A stretch of DNA of 15,791 nucleotides from Thermoplasmatota archaeon. Lineage in GTDB: Archaea > Thermoplasmatota > Thermoplasmata > Thermoplasmatales > Thermoplasmataceae. The stretch is from assembly GCA_023379355.1 (NCBI GenBank), contig JAMCUD010000103.1, positions 771 through 16,561 on the forward strand, in the 5' to 3' direction. The translations under genes were made by a program, and so were the position numbers. Position 1 is the stretch's first letter; every line of letters starts with the position of its first letter. This document shows positions 6,664 to 13,273 of the stretch, piece by piece. The notes under the pieces were generated by a model. The model was not told the origin of the DNA. It did not search any database and saw only the letters and a list, made by a program, of their open reading frames with translations.

Positions 6664-7621
6664 GGCTCTGTGCGATGGGATCTCCTTCCTTATTGAGGGC
6701 GGAAAGGGGCCTGCACACATCCAGAGCAAATACAGAGTGGGCAGGATTGCTTCCGGAATACTTTATCTGAATCCATATGAGGTGCTCTATCTCCTTGAGA
6801 AGAAGAGAATCAGGGCTGAGAATCCAATGCTCAACAGGCTTGAGAATCTCCTCCCCTCAATGAAGATTGACGAGGGTTTCATAGACCGGTTTTACCTATT
6901 TCAGCAGCTTAAATCAAGGGGCTTTGTGGTGAAGATGGAGGCAGGCGAAATGTTCTATCGCAGGGATGCCAGAGAATCCTTCCAGGGCCCTGTGAGGCTG
7001 GTCAGGGAGGACGTTATGGTTTCGTTCTCGAATCTTTATGGAAAAGCAAGGTGCATCTATGCAGCGATAGATGATGACCACGACATCACGTATTTCATCG
7101 TTGAGAGCGCTGACCCGCACGGCATCGTAGAGACAACCATCCCCCATGATGTTCACCTCTTGGATCTGCAGGGGCAGGCTGCAACATCAGAACCCGGTAT
7201 ACCACCGTGGATGGGTACAGATCTTTCCGGAATAAGGCTCCTGAATATCTTCGAGGCTTCCCTCCTCTCCGGGAAAATCAACAACGGCAACCCTGTCATG
7301 CACGTATTCCAGGATCTGGTCTCCAGGGGGTTCATCGTAAGGACGGGATTCAAGTACGGTGCTAACTTCAGGATATATGGAAAGAGTCTTTCTCAGCATG
7401 CTGAATTCCTGGTCCATGTAATTGACGGAACAGAAGAATGGTACAAGATAAGCCGGGCAGTCAGGGTGGCCCAGGGTGTGAGGAAGGAGATGATATTTGC
7501 CGGCTATTCTGATGAGGGAAAAATCGGTTATATCCGAATAGTAAGGGTCAGAGACCCCTTTCTTTATTCAGATCAGATCTGGGATTCAAAGTCGTCTATG
7601 GTGTACGAAAACTCCGAATAA
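6638..7621 (+). CDS. endA: tRNA-splicing endonuclease, two-domain (homodimeric) type
   Basis: The enzyme cuts the bulge-helix-bulge motif at archaeal tRNA intron borders. This 327-residue version has a degenerate N-terminal unit and a catalytic C-terminal unit, the architecture of enzymes working as homodimers. The triad is Tyr247 (GANFRIY), His254 (SQHAEFLVHV) and Lys283 (VAQGVRKEMIF). The open frame extends to 6548, but I chose ATG 6638 because GGAGA at 6627-6631 lies six bases upstream and because sequence before it reads only as another frame of the GTPase. After the usual terminal strand IRIVRVRDP the protein continues for about 20 residues, encoded antisense to the end of rpsB. This tail is probably not part of the core fold. 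Confidence 0.93.
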   Translation: MQRSSEPHRALCDGISFLIEGGKGPAHIQSKYRVGRIASGILYLNPYEVLYLLEKKRIRAENPMLNRLENLLPSMKIDEGFIDRFYLFQQLKSRGFVVKMEAGEMFYRRDARESFQGPVRLVREDVMVSFSNLYGKARCIYAAIDDDHDITYFIVESADPHGIVETTIPHDVHLLDLQGQAATSEPGIPPWMGTDLSGIRLLNIFEASLLSGKINNGNPVMHVFQDLVSRGFIVRTGFKYGANFRIYGKSLSQHAEFLVHVIDGTEEWYKISRAVRVAQGVRKEMIFAGYSDEGKIGYIRIVRVRDPFLYSDQIWDSKSSMVYENSE

Positions 7622-8175
7622 TCCCTTATTGTCCCGCGGTTTTTCAGGATCTCCCTGGCAAGGAGCCAGTAAATCACTGCAAGCGATCTTCTTCCCTTGT
7701 TGTTAGTGGGTATAATGAGATCAACGAAATCAGTCTTGTTGTTTGCATCACAGAGAGCCACAATTGGAACCCCAACGCTCTTTGCCTCCTTCATTACCTG
7801 GGTATCAGCAAGCGGGTCAGTTATTATAACGACCTTGGCTTCCCTGTATCCTGAAAGCTGTGGATTGGTGAGTGTACCCGGTATGAACCTGCCGACAATG
7901 GACTCCGCGCCCACGACCTCTGAGAACTTGGTAACAGGCTTGAAGGCATACTGCCTCTGTGCTACAACGAGTATCTCCGACGGCTTGAATCTGGCAAGCA
8001 TTTTTCCTGCGGTTATCAGCTTGCTGTTTGTCTTTTTTATATCCAGTATGTACAAGCCATCATTTCTGATCTTGAATATGTACTCCTGCATATCCTTGGA
8101 CTTTACCTGAGTCCCGATATGAATGCCGGATTTCTGGTATTCCTCTTCCGAAAGCAATAGTTCCTCTTCTGTCAT
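7573..8175 (-). CDS. rpsB: Small ribosomal subunit protein S2 (archaeal uS2)
   Basis: This 200-residue protein is archaeal S2, a component of the 30S subunit. Recognisable segments are KSGIHIGTQVKSKDM near residues 15-29, RFIPGTLTNPQ, the central VVIITDPLADTQVMKEAKSVGVPIVALCDANN segment read in two parts (VVIITDPLADTQ and IVALCDANN), and NNKGRRSLAVIYWLLAREIL. The length is typical. The start ATG 8175 is supported by AAAGGG (8181-8186 on the minus strand) and an upstream TATA box. It stands alone as a transcription unit between endA, which it overlaps at the 3' end by 49 bases, and guaAb, 62 bases upstream. Confidence 0.97.
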   Translation of the reverse strand: MTEEELLLSEEEYQKSGIHIGTQVKSKDMQEYIFKIRNDGLYILDIKKTNSKLITAGKMLARFKPSEILVVAQRQYAFKPVTKFSEVVGAESIVGRFIPGTLTNPQLSGYREAKVVIITDPLADTQVMKEAKSVGVPIVALCDANNKTDFVDLIIPTNNKGRRSLAVIYWLLAREILKNRGTIRDYSEFSYTIDDFESQI

Positions 8176-8214
8176 GATATCCCTTTACTGATAACTACCC
8201 ACAATGCTTCGCCG

Positions 8215-8224
8215 TATATTTAAA
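8215..8224 (-). promoter_or_regulatory. TATA box of rpsB
   Basis: The minus strand reads TTTAAATATA, centred about 44 bases before the rpsB ATG. It predicts a leader of roughly 18 bases that includes an AAAGGG ribosome binding site, unlike the leaderless genes nearby. Confidence 0.55.
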
Positions 8225-8237
8225 TTACCTGAACCCA

Positions 8238-9179
8238 TCATTCCCATTCTATGGTTGCAGGGGGCTTATTGGTTATGTCATAAACCACCCTGTTTACTCC
8301 CCTTACCTCATTGGTTATCTCCGTGGAGAGGCTGTCCATGAAATCCCAGTCGGGGCGGGTGAATGTACCGCTCATTGCATCGTTGGTGTCCACCATCCTG
8401 ATGGCTACCGTCGAACCGTATGTCCTCTTATCCCCGTGAATACCTGTTGTCCTCACAGGAAGGAGGACGGAAAAATACTGCCAGGGCCTTCCGTTCTCAT
8501 CCGGATAACGCTCCAGAACCCTCCTTTCAACTATCTCTGTAACTTCACGGAGAAGATCTGCACGTTCCCGGGTTATCTCGCCGATGATCCTGACGACCGC
8601 CAGACCCGGGCCCGGAAAAGGCTGTATTCCAGTATCAAGGCCAAGATATTTTGATACTGCCCTAACCTCGTCCTTGTAAAGATCCCTTAGTGGCTCTATT
8701 AGTTTCAGATTCATCTTTTCCGGCAGCCCGCCAACATTGTGATGACTCTTGATGACCTCCCTGACACTTCCTCCACTTTCAATCCAGTCCGGGGCAATTG
8801 TCCCCTGAAGCAGGAATTCAGCCCCGAATTCCCTGGCAATCTCCTCGAATACATCTATGAACGTTTTTCCTATGATTTTGCGCTTCTGCTCAGGATCTGT
8901 AATGCCCTTAAGTTCCGCCAGGAATCTGTCTGATGCGTCAACAATCCTGTAATTCAGGGAGAAACTTTTGAATACACTTTCGACCCTTTCCCTTTCACCT
9001 TTTCTGAGGAGACCTGTGTCAACAAACACCACAAGTACCCTGTCTCCAGCGGCCATGTTGGCTATCACTGCAAGAAGGGTGCTATCCTGCCCACCTGAAC
9101 ATGCAAGGATGCCCCTGCCTGTCAGCTTTGTCTTGATTTCATTGATTGCCTCGTTCAGGAATGTTTTCTCATTCACCAT
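8238..9179 (-). CDS. guaAb: GMP synthetase, ATP-pyrophosphatase subunit (GuaA subunit B)
   Basis: This 313-residue protein adenylates XMP and, with ammonia from a separate glutaminase subunit, yields GMP. It has the PP-loop ACSGGQDST (residues 26-34, with Gln where many members have Val), [11 protein letters not shown] (52-62), [14 protein letters not shown] (123-136), [10 protein letters not shown] (144-153), [13 protein letters not shown] (161-173) and the C-terminal IEWE that ends GuaA proteins. The dimerisation domain occupies the last third. The glutaminase domain is absent, as expected for the archaeal split form; its gene is not in this window. A TATA box about 27 bases before ATG 9179 suggests a leaderless mRNA. 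Confidence 0.96.
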   Translation of the reverse strand: MVNEKTFLNEAINEIKTKLTGRGILACSGGQDSTLLAVIANMAAGDRVLVVFVDTGLLRKGERERVESVFKSFSLNYRIVDASDRFLAELKGITDPEQKRKIIGKTFIDVFEEIAREFGAEFLLQGTIAPDWIESGGSVREVIKSHHNVGGLPEKMNLKLIEPLRDLYKDEVRAVSKYLGLDTGIQPFPGPGLAVVRIIGEITRERADLLREVTEIVERRVLERYPDENGRPWQYFSVLLPVRTTGIHGDKRTYGSTVAIRMVDTNDAMSGTFTRPDWDFMDSLSTEITNEVRGVNRVVYDITNKPPATIEWE

Positions 9180-9202
9180 CTAATCCCAAATTGTGCCAGT
9201 GC

Positions 9203-9212
9203 TAATTAACCT
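9203..9212 (-). promoter_or_regulatory. TATA box of guaAb
   Basis: The minus strand reads AGGTTAATTA, centred about 27-28 bases before the guaAb ATG, placing the transcription start at or beside the start codon. It lies inside one arm of an inverted repeat with AGGTTAAT at 9231-9238. Confidence 0.5.
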
Positions 9213-9238
9213 AGTGTGAACACCGGTGTGAGGTTAAT
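9205..9238. repeat. Inverted repeat and palindrome between guaAb and hemL
   Basis: ATTAACCT (9205-9212) and AGGTTAAT (9231-9238) are perfect inverted copies. Between them is a ten-base palindrome, ACACCGGTGT (9220-9229), whose centre is offset by three bases from that of the outer repeat. The element lies just upstream of the guaAb TATA box and about 35 bases before the hemL TATA box, so it could be a protein-binding site in a divergent promoter region. No function is established. Confidence 0.4.
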
Positions 9239-9271
9239 CCAGGCAGCACTGAGACCTGCACTAAGACCCAT

Positions 9272-9281
9272 GAATTATAAA
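9272..9281 (+). promoter_or_regulatory. TATA box of hemL
   Basis: The sequence GAATTATAAA is centred about 26 bases before ATG 9302, which implies that the hemL mRNA is leaderless. No ribosome binding site precedes the ATG, in agreement. Confidence 0.65.
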
Positions 9282-9301
9282 TCATTCGGCAATACTCCGG
9301 C

Positions 9302-10540
9302 ATGTCCTCTGCATCTCTATTCAAGGAAGCTTCAACCATGTTTCCCGGGGGCGTTAACTCCCCCGTCAGGTATTATGAGCCGTATCCAAGATTCATAGCT
9401 TCTGCATCGGGCTCAAGGATCACCGATGCTGATGGTAGAACCTACATTGATCACTGCCTGGCATTCGGACCAATGATCCTTGGCCATGGTAATGAGAGTG
9501 TAAGGAAGGCGATTCACCAGCAGGTAGACACTGGAATTCTGTACGGGGCACCATCCGAATCCGAGATATCCCTGGCCCGCCTAATCAAGAGAGGTATCCC
9601 CTCCATTGAATTGATGAGATTCACGAACTCTGGAACAGAGGCAACAATGCATGCACTGCGCCTTGCCAGGTACTTCACCGGAAAGGATCTCATAATCAAG
9701 GTCAGGGGTGGCTTCCATGGATCGCATGATATGGCACTCGAAGCGCAACCATACAGGGAAGGCAACGAGCCCCCCAGATATTCGACAGTGGAGGTTGAAT
9801 ATAACAACACTGAGCAACTTGAGAGAGCGTTCAGAAGTCTGGGAAAGAGGGCGGCTGCATTCATAACTGAGCCGGTTCTGGGAAACGTCGGAGTAGTTCC
9901 GCCAAAGACAGATTTTCTCAGGGCAGCCAGGGAACTTACCACTGCCAACGATTCCCTCCTGATCTTTGATGAGGTAATTACCGGTTTCAGATCTTCATTC
10001 GGAGGGTTCCAGGATTCCATCGGCATCAGATCGGACCTGACAACCCTTGGAAAGATCATAGGCGGTGGTCTGCCAGTTGGGCTGTTTGGAGGGAGATCGG
10101 ACATACTGGAGAACGTTGCACCAAGGGGAAAATTCTACCAGCAGGGAACATTCTCGGGGAATCCCGTCGCCATGGCTGCGGGAACTGCCACGCTATCCCT
10201 CCTGAAGGGGCTTGACTATTCCGGCCCATCCGGATATGTGGAAAGGCTTTCAAAGGAAATACAGGATATAATGGATGCAGCCGGTGTTCATGTGCAGGTT
10301 AACAGCTGGGGGACCATGTTCACAGTTTTCTTCTCCGACGCACCTGTGATTGATGCAGAATCAGCAAAAAAAGCAAGCCAGCATACCTACGGGAGATTCT
10401 TCAGGAGACTTCTCGAACATGGAGTCTTCCTGCCCAAATCACAGATGGAGGCATGTTTCACAAGTTTTGCACACAGTCATGACGACCTGGATGCTGTGCT
10501 GGAGGCAGTGAAAGAGGTTTCTTCAGGGCTTGTCGCCTGA
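9302..10540 (+). CDS. hemL: Glutamate-1-semialdehyde 2,1-aminomutase
   Basis: HemL converts glutamate-1-semialdehyde to 5-aminolevulinate, the second step of the C5 route to tetrapyrroles. The 412-residue protein has the subgroup marker FPGGVNSPVR (14-23), then TNSGTEATMHALRLAR (108-123), GGFHGSHD (136-143), FDEVITGFR with Asp223 as the expected PLP-nitrogen ligand, and TTLGKIIGGGLPVG with Lys251 as the Schiff-base lysine. These together separate it from ordinary class III aminotransferases. The length is normal. The gene converges on hemA, whose product makes its substrate, and the coding ends overlap by 18 bases. The two tetrapyrrole genes are thus adjacent but on separate transcripts. Confidence 0.96.
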   Translation: MSSASLFKEASTMFPGGVNSPVRYYEPYPRFIASASGSRITDADGRTYIDHCLAFGPMILGHGNESVRKAIHQQVDTGILYGAPSESEISLARLIKRGIPSIELMRFTNSGTEATMHALRLARYFTGKDLIIKVRGGFHGSHDMALEAQPYREGNEPPRYSTVEVEYNNTEQLERAFRSLGKRAAAFITEPVLGNVGVVPPKTDFLRAARELTTANDSLLIFDEVITGFRSSFGGFQDSIGIRSDLTTLGKIIGGGLPVGLFGGRSDILENVAPRGKFYQQGTFSGNPVAMAAGTATLSLLKGLDYSGPSGYVERLSKEIQDIMDAAGVHVQVNSWGTMFTVFFSDAPVIDAESAKKASQHTYGRFFRRLLEHGVFLPKSQMEACFTSFAHSHDDLDAVLEAVKEVSSGLVA

Positions 10541-11710
10541 CTCTCCGTTGAATGCCTCCCATATGGCTTTCATCCTTTCAGTATCCCGGCTTAATGCTGC
10601 CTTCCTGAGAGCACTGCTGTACTGACTGAGGATTTTCTTGGCCATGGAGCTTACCATTCTTGAGCTCAGATCGTCCGCATCCTTACCCTTGCCCAGCTCA
10701 GCCAGGAACTTCTTGAGTTCGCGGGAGGCAATCTGCTCCACGTAGGAAAATGAAGTCGATATGTATTCTTCAGCCTGGAGTTCCAGGAGCTTCTTTGAGA
10801 ACGTCTCAACCCCTTCCTCTATGATGCTTTCCGCTTTTGGTATTTCCTGGGCTTTGCGCGATCTGTTTACGGCTATTATCTGTTCGATTGCGCTGAGATT
10901 TACGATCGTCTTTTCATGCATGTTGCCTATGTCAGGATCTATGTTCCCGGGGTTTGAGATGTCTATGAAAACCTGGCGTCTATTATTTCTGACCATGGAT
11001 TTGTTTACGAGGATGCTTTTTGACGAAGTTGCTGTCATTATGACATCATGATCAGAAACAAGTTCCGGAAGAAGATCCATGGTGGAAAAATAACCTCCTG
11101 CCTCACTGGCCAGAGATTCTCCAGCAGCAGTGTTCCTGCCGGCAATCGTGATCCTCCCGGGATTCATCTTTGAAATGTACCTTATGAATGTCCCAGCCAT
11201 ATTCCCAGTGCCAACGACCAAGATGCTTGAGCCCTGAATTTTCAGATGTCTTGAAGCAATGTCAATTGCTATTACAGGAATCGAGGTCTTTCCTCTGGAT
11301 ATGGATGTCTTTTCCCTGACGGTCTTCCCTGTGCTGATGGCTTTCCTGAATATGACGGAAATCAGCCTATCAACTTTCCCAGCCGATATGGCCGACTGGA
11401 AGGCTTCCTTGATCTGTGAAAGAATCTCGTTCTCCCCGACCGACATTGACTCAAGGCCAGCTGCGACCCTGAAAAGATGTATGATTGCATCTCGTTCCCT
11501 GAAGAATATAGCTCCTGAGGGAATCTTCAAACCCCCGGGATGTGGCAGGGTGAAGTAGATTTCAATCCTGTTGCAGGTTGAAAGCACTACGTTTTGTAAG
11601 GATATTGAATCGGCAATATGCTGAATCTCCGAAGGCGATACCATAACGAATTTCCGGAACTCGGGATCATTCAGATTGTAGCTCCATACAATTGCACCGA
11701 AGAACGCCAT
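10523..11710 (-). CDS. hemA: Glutamyl-tRNA reductase
   Basis: HemA reduces Glu-tRNA(Glu) with NADPH to glutamate-1-semialdehyde, the committed step of C5 tetrapyrrole synthesis, and passes it to HemL. From ATG 11710 the protein has 395 residues. The catalytic cysteine is Cys46 in VVLSTCNRIEIY, followed by GLESMSVGENEILSQIK (85-101), the nucleotide-binding turn VVGTGNMAG (165-173) and a helical C-terminal dimerisation region. The open frame extends to TTG 11773, but that codon lies inside the TATA box, and the intervening text encodes only a hairpin. GTG 11719 is another possible start. The N-terminal HKTAP-like motif of most family members is not conserved here (SYNLNDPEFRK occupies its place). 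The gene overlaps hemL by 18 bases at the 3' end. Confidence 0.93.
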   Translation of the reverse strand: MAFFGAIVWSYNLNDPEFRKFVMVSPSEIQHIADSISLQNVVLSTCNRIEIYFTLPHPGGLKIPSGAIFFRERDAIIHLFRVAAGLESMSVGENEILSQIKEAFQSAISAGKVDRLISVIFRKAISTGKTVREKTSISRGKTSIPVIAIDIASRHLKIQGSSILVVGTGNMAGTFIRYISKMNPGRITIAGRNTAAGESLASEAGGYFSTMDLLPELVSDHDVIMTATSSKSILVNKSMVRNNRRQVFIDISNPGNIDPDIGNMHEKTIVNLSAIEQIIAVNRSRKAQEIPKAESIIEEGVETFSKKLLELQAEEYISTSFSYVEQIASRELKKFLAELGKGKDADDLSSRMVSSMAKKILSQYSSALRKAALSRDTERMKAIWEAFNGESGDKP

Positions 11711-11726
11711 AGCAAACACTTGAAGA

Positions 11727-11744
11727 CTGTGGCACCAGCCACAG
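11727..11744 (-). promoter_or_regulatory. Perfect hairpin in the hemA 5' leader
   Basis: CTGTGGC (11727-11733) and GCCACAG (11738-11744) form a seven-pair perfect stem with a four-base loop. With the TATA box at 11773-11785, transcription should start near 11753, so the hairpin lies almost at the 5' end of the RNA and ends 16 bases before ATG 11710 (8 before GTG 11719). A role in controlling hemA expression is an inference. Confidence 0.45.
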
Positions 11745-11772
11745 GACAGGTATGATCCCGAATTGCCTGACA

Positions 11773-11785
11773 ATATTTAAATTAG
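11773..11785 (-). promoter_or_regulatory. TATA box of hemA
   Basis: The minus strand reads TAATTTAAATATT. It predicts transcription from about 11753 and a leader of roughly 35-45 bases, longer than for most genes in this window. Confidence 0.6.
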
Positions 11786-11826
11786 GCTTTTTATTCTCTG
11801 AGTAAAAATTTTCCTTTCATGGCATC

Positions 11827-12147
11827 TTACAACAATATTCTGCTCAGGGTCTTCCCCAGGTATATGAAGAATGATTCTACTGAAAGCATCATAGCCCAGA
11901 CATACATTGCGAGCACCATCAGGAACACACGAATTCTGATCTGCCCGCTGGCCATAACTAGTGAGATCAGGATCATGCCAATGAGTAAAATGATTATATT
12001 TGTGCGCCTGAGGTCAATCTTGGTTCTGCCGTCACCACCAGTATCGTAAAACCTTCCGACTCCCATGCAGCTCGGACAAATGTCAGGGTGATCCCCGTCC
12101 GCGTATCCGGACCCATGGCATTCCTTACATGTTCTGATGATCGGCAA
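11827..12147 (-). CDS. Small membrane protein with an N-terminal DnaJ-like zinc ribbon
   Basis: The predicted protein has 106 residues. CKECHGSG (7-14) and CPSCMGVG (24-31) are two CXXCXGXG-type modules, like one half of the DnaJ zinc-finger region, which should bind a single zinc through Cys7, Cys10, Cys24 and Cys27. Two hydrophobic segments follow, at about 50-66 and 72-97. I do not recognise a named family. The frame is open to TTG 12207, but a strong TATA box at 12171-12180 would place the transcript start at about 12149, so I chose TTG 12147, a leaderless TTG start. The sequence upstream of it in this frame includes the TATA box itself. hemA lies downstream on the same strand but has its own promoter. 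Function is unknown; a chaperone-like or membrane quality-control role would be speculation. Confidence 0.65.
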   Translation of the reverse strand: MPIIRTCKECHGSGYADGDHPDICPSCMGVGRFYDTGGDGRTKIDLRRTNIIILLIGMILISLVMASGQIRIRVFLMVLAMYVWAMMLSVESFFIYLGKTLSRILL

Positions 12148-12170
12148 TATAACCTTATCTGAACTGTATC

Positions 12171-12180
12171 CTATATACTT
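12171..12180 (-). promoter_or_regulatory. TATA box of the zinc-ribbon membrane protein gene
   Basis: The minus strand reads AAGTATATAG, centred about 27 bases before TTG 12147. It decides the start choice for that gene. Confidence 0.6.
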
Positions 12181-12562
12181 TCCCCTGCTATGACATTTTG
12201 CTCTCAAACCAATGCAGTTCTGCCCGTGGAATAAACTAGCGAATCATGAACGCTCAGATCGGGAGAAAAGGACAATTCCACCTACTCCCTCCGGTCAGCT
12301 TATACAGGGGAATAACTTCAGTCACTTATTTCTCCTGATTCTACCATAACAGTGAATGTTACAGTGCGAGGCAAGATGTGCCTTGGCGGCAGATTGAATG
12401 CAGCAATTTACTATTAATGGCCGCCTGCCACTGCTATCTCTGATCACATCTTATTCCATGCCATGAGTGCAATGGACATGCATGAAAGATAGAACAGGAT
12501 GCGAAAGCACTTACAGGAAATTGTTGGTTTCTAGAAAAGTTAAAAGGCAAAAATTAACCTGG
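12181..12562. other. Gene-free stretch with possible RNA structure
   Basis: No open frame with recognisable coding character lies here on either strand. Two pairings stand out. AGGCA (12369-12373) and TGCCT (12379-12383) form a short hairpin, extendable to seven pairs with one G-U. GGCGGC (12385-12390) pairs with GCCGCC (12420-12425) across a 29-base loop. A weaker stem, TAACA/TGTTA, lies just upstream of them. Together they could mark a small RNA at about 12345-12426, but I see no matching promoter or known RNA signature. Confidence 0.3.
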
Positions 12563-12581
12563 GACCTGAAATGATCAGGTC
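12563..12581 (-). terminator. Hairpin plus T-run terminator of the membrane protein gene
   Basis: GACCTGA (12563-12569) and TCAGGTC (12575-12581) make a perfect seven-pair stem with a five-base loop. On the minus strand the stem contains the stop codon (12575-12577) and is followed by TTAATTTTTGCCTTTT. The layout resembles an intrinsic terminator; archaeal termination depends mainly on the T-rich stretch. Confidence 0.5.
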
Positions 12582-12886
12582 TTCATTATGGCTCCCAGAA
12601 ATATAAGCAGGCCTATGACAACACCGATTACGGCAGCCACAATGTAGAAGACAGCCCCAAGTATGACATTCTGCAGCAGGTGTACCTCCGGCATCCTGTA
12701 ATGGCCAAGATATACCATAATCACGCCAATAACAATTCCAGCCACAAGGAGCAGCGAACCGACTGTCCTGCTCTTCCCGCTACCGAAATATGCAGTTAGC
12801 ACACCCAGAACAAATAGCGAAAGGGCCAGAAGCCCAAGAACGACGAACAAAAATACTTCCCAGTCCCACGGAACGAACACTATCAT
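12575..12886 (-). CDS. Small three-helix membrane protein, function unknown
   Basis: This 103-residue protein is almost wholly hydrophobic. Predicted membrane segments are at about 11-34, 42-61 and 73-100, separated by GSGKSR and by GHYRMPEVH. I do not recognise the family. The frame is open to GTG 12898, but GAGGTG at 12896-12901 would overlap that codon and lies about nine bases before ATG 12886, so I prefer the ATG. The gene begins 13 bases after the stop of the stand-alone AsnC-type domain gene, with its ribosome binding site overlapping that stop. The two are very probably one operon, so the domain may regulate or sense something for this protein. That link is inference. Confidence 0.65.
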   Translation of the reverse strand: MIVFVPWDWEVFLFVVLGLLALSLFVLGVLTAYFGSGKSRTVGSLLLVAGIVIGVIMVYLGHYRMPEVHLLQNVILGAVFYIVAAVIGVVIGLLIFLGAIMKT

Positions 12887-12899
12887 TAAGCCATGCACC

Positions 12900-13133
12900 T
12901 CATAGTTTTATGCCTGTAAGGGTTTTTGTATCGATAACCCCGTCAATTGTCCTGATCTGTTCAATGACTATCTTTCCCAGTTCACTGTAATCCTTAGCAT
13001 CTATCTTCACAATAAGATCGTATTCACCGAACAGTGGATGTATCTCCACTACGTATTGAATCTTGGAAATCTTGTTGTAGACTTCATGCTCCTTTCCCGG
13101 AACGGTACTGATCAGAACAAACGCCAAGGACAC
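12900..13133 (-). CDS. Stand-alone AsnC/Lrp ligand-binding (RAM) domain protein
   Basis: This protein of about 77 residues matches only the C-terminal effector-binding, oligomerising domain of Lrp/AsnC regulators: AFVLISTVPGKEHEVYNKI, then VVEIHPLFGEYDLIVKIDA and VIDTKTLTGI. There is no DNA-binding helix-turn-helix, so it cannot act as a classical Lrp repressor by itself. Such proteins usually form multimers and bind small molecules such as amino acids. The frame is open to GTG 13151, but GAGGGTG at 13140-13146 lies six bases before GTG 13133, and from there the protein begins MSLAFVLI, as stand-alone members do. It is the first gene of an operon with the three-helix membrane protein and lies downstream of hisS on the same strand. 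Confidence 0.83.
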   Translation of the reverse strand: MSLAFVLISTVPGKEHEVYNKISKIQYVVEIHPLFGEYDLIVKIDAKDYSELGKIVIEQIRTIDGVIDTKTLTGIKL

Positions 13134-13165
13134 AATTTCACCCTCAATCACTAAACTTGCCGGCT

Positions 13166-13175
13166 CTTATAAATT
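13166..13175 (-). promoter_or_regulatory. TATA box of the AsnC-domain operon
   Basis: The minus strand reads AATTTATAAG. Transcription would start near 13145, just upstream of a GAGGGTG ribosome binding site and the GTG at 13133. Confidence 0.6.
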
Positions 13176-13178
13176 TTT

Positions 13179-13260
13179 TCAGACAGAATTGCATAAATTT
13201 CCAGATTCCGGCATGTGCCGTTTTAGCATGCCATCACTTTCAGAAACTCGAACTCATCAG
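13179..13260 (-). ncRNA. Candidate C/D-box-like small RNA downstream of hisS
   Basis: On the minus strand the region reads CTGATGA (13260-13254, C box with an atypical first base), a ten-base spacer, CTGA (13243-13240, D'), two bases, then GTGATGG (13237-13231, C' with one mismatch). This order and spacing match half of an archaeal C/D guide RNA. The second half is poor: no CTGA occurs at the normal distance, and the next is at 13182-13179. GGCATG and CATGCC pair in the intervening sequence. The thirteen bases between the hisS stop and the C box mean it could be released from the hisS transcript. It could well be chance. Confidence 0.22.
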
Positions 13261-13273
13261 ATCGGTGCAGTGT

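Noticed and set aside
7697..8110. 137-codon frame antisense to rpsB
   Set aside because: It is a shadow of the ribosomal protein gene with no independent support.
9514..10104. 196-codon frame antisense to hemL
   Set aside because: It lies within the conserved hemL sequence on the opposite strand, with no promoter and a low-complexity product; a shadow of codon usage.
11711..11773. Longer hemA reading from TTG 11773, adding 21 residues
   Set aside because: The TTG lies within the predicted TATA box, the extra residues are unlike other HemA N-termini, and this stretch contains the leader hairpin.
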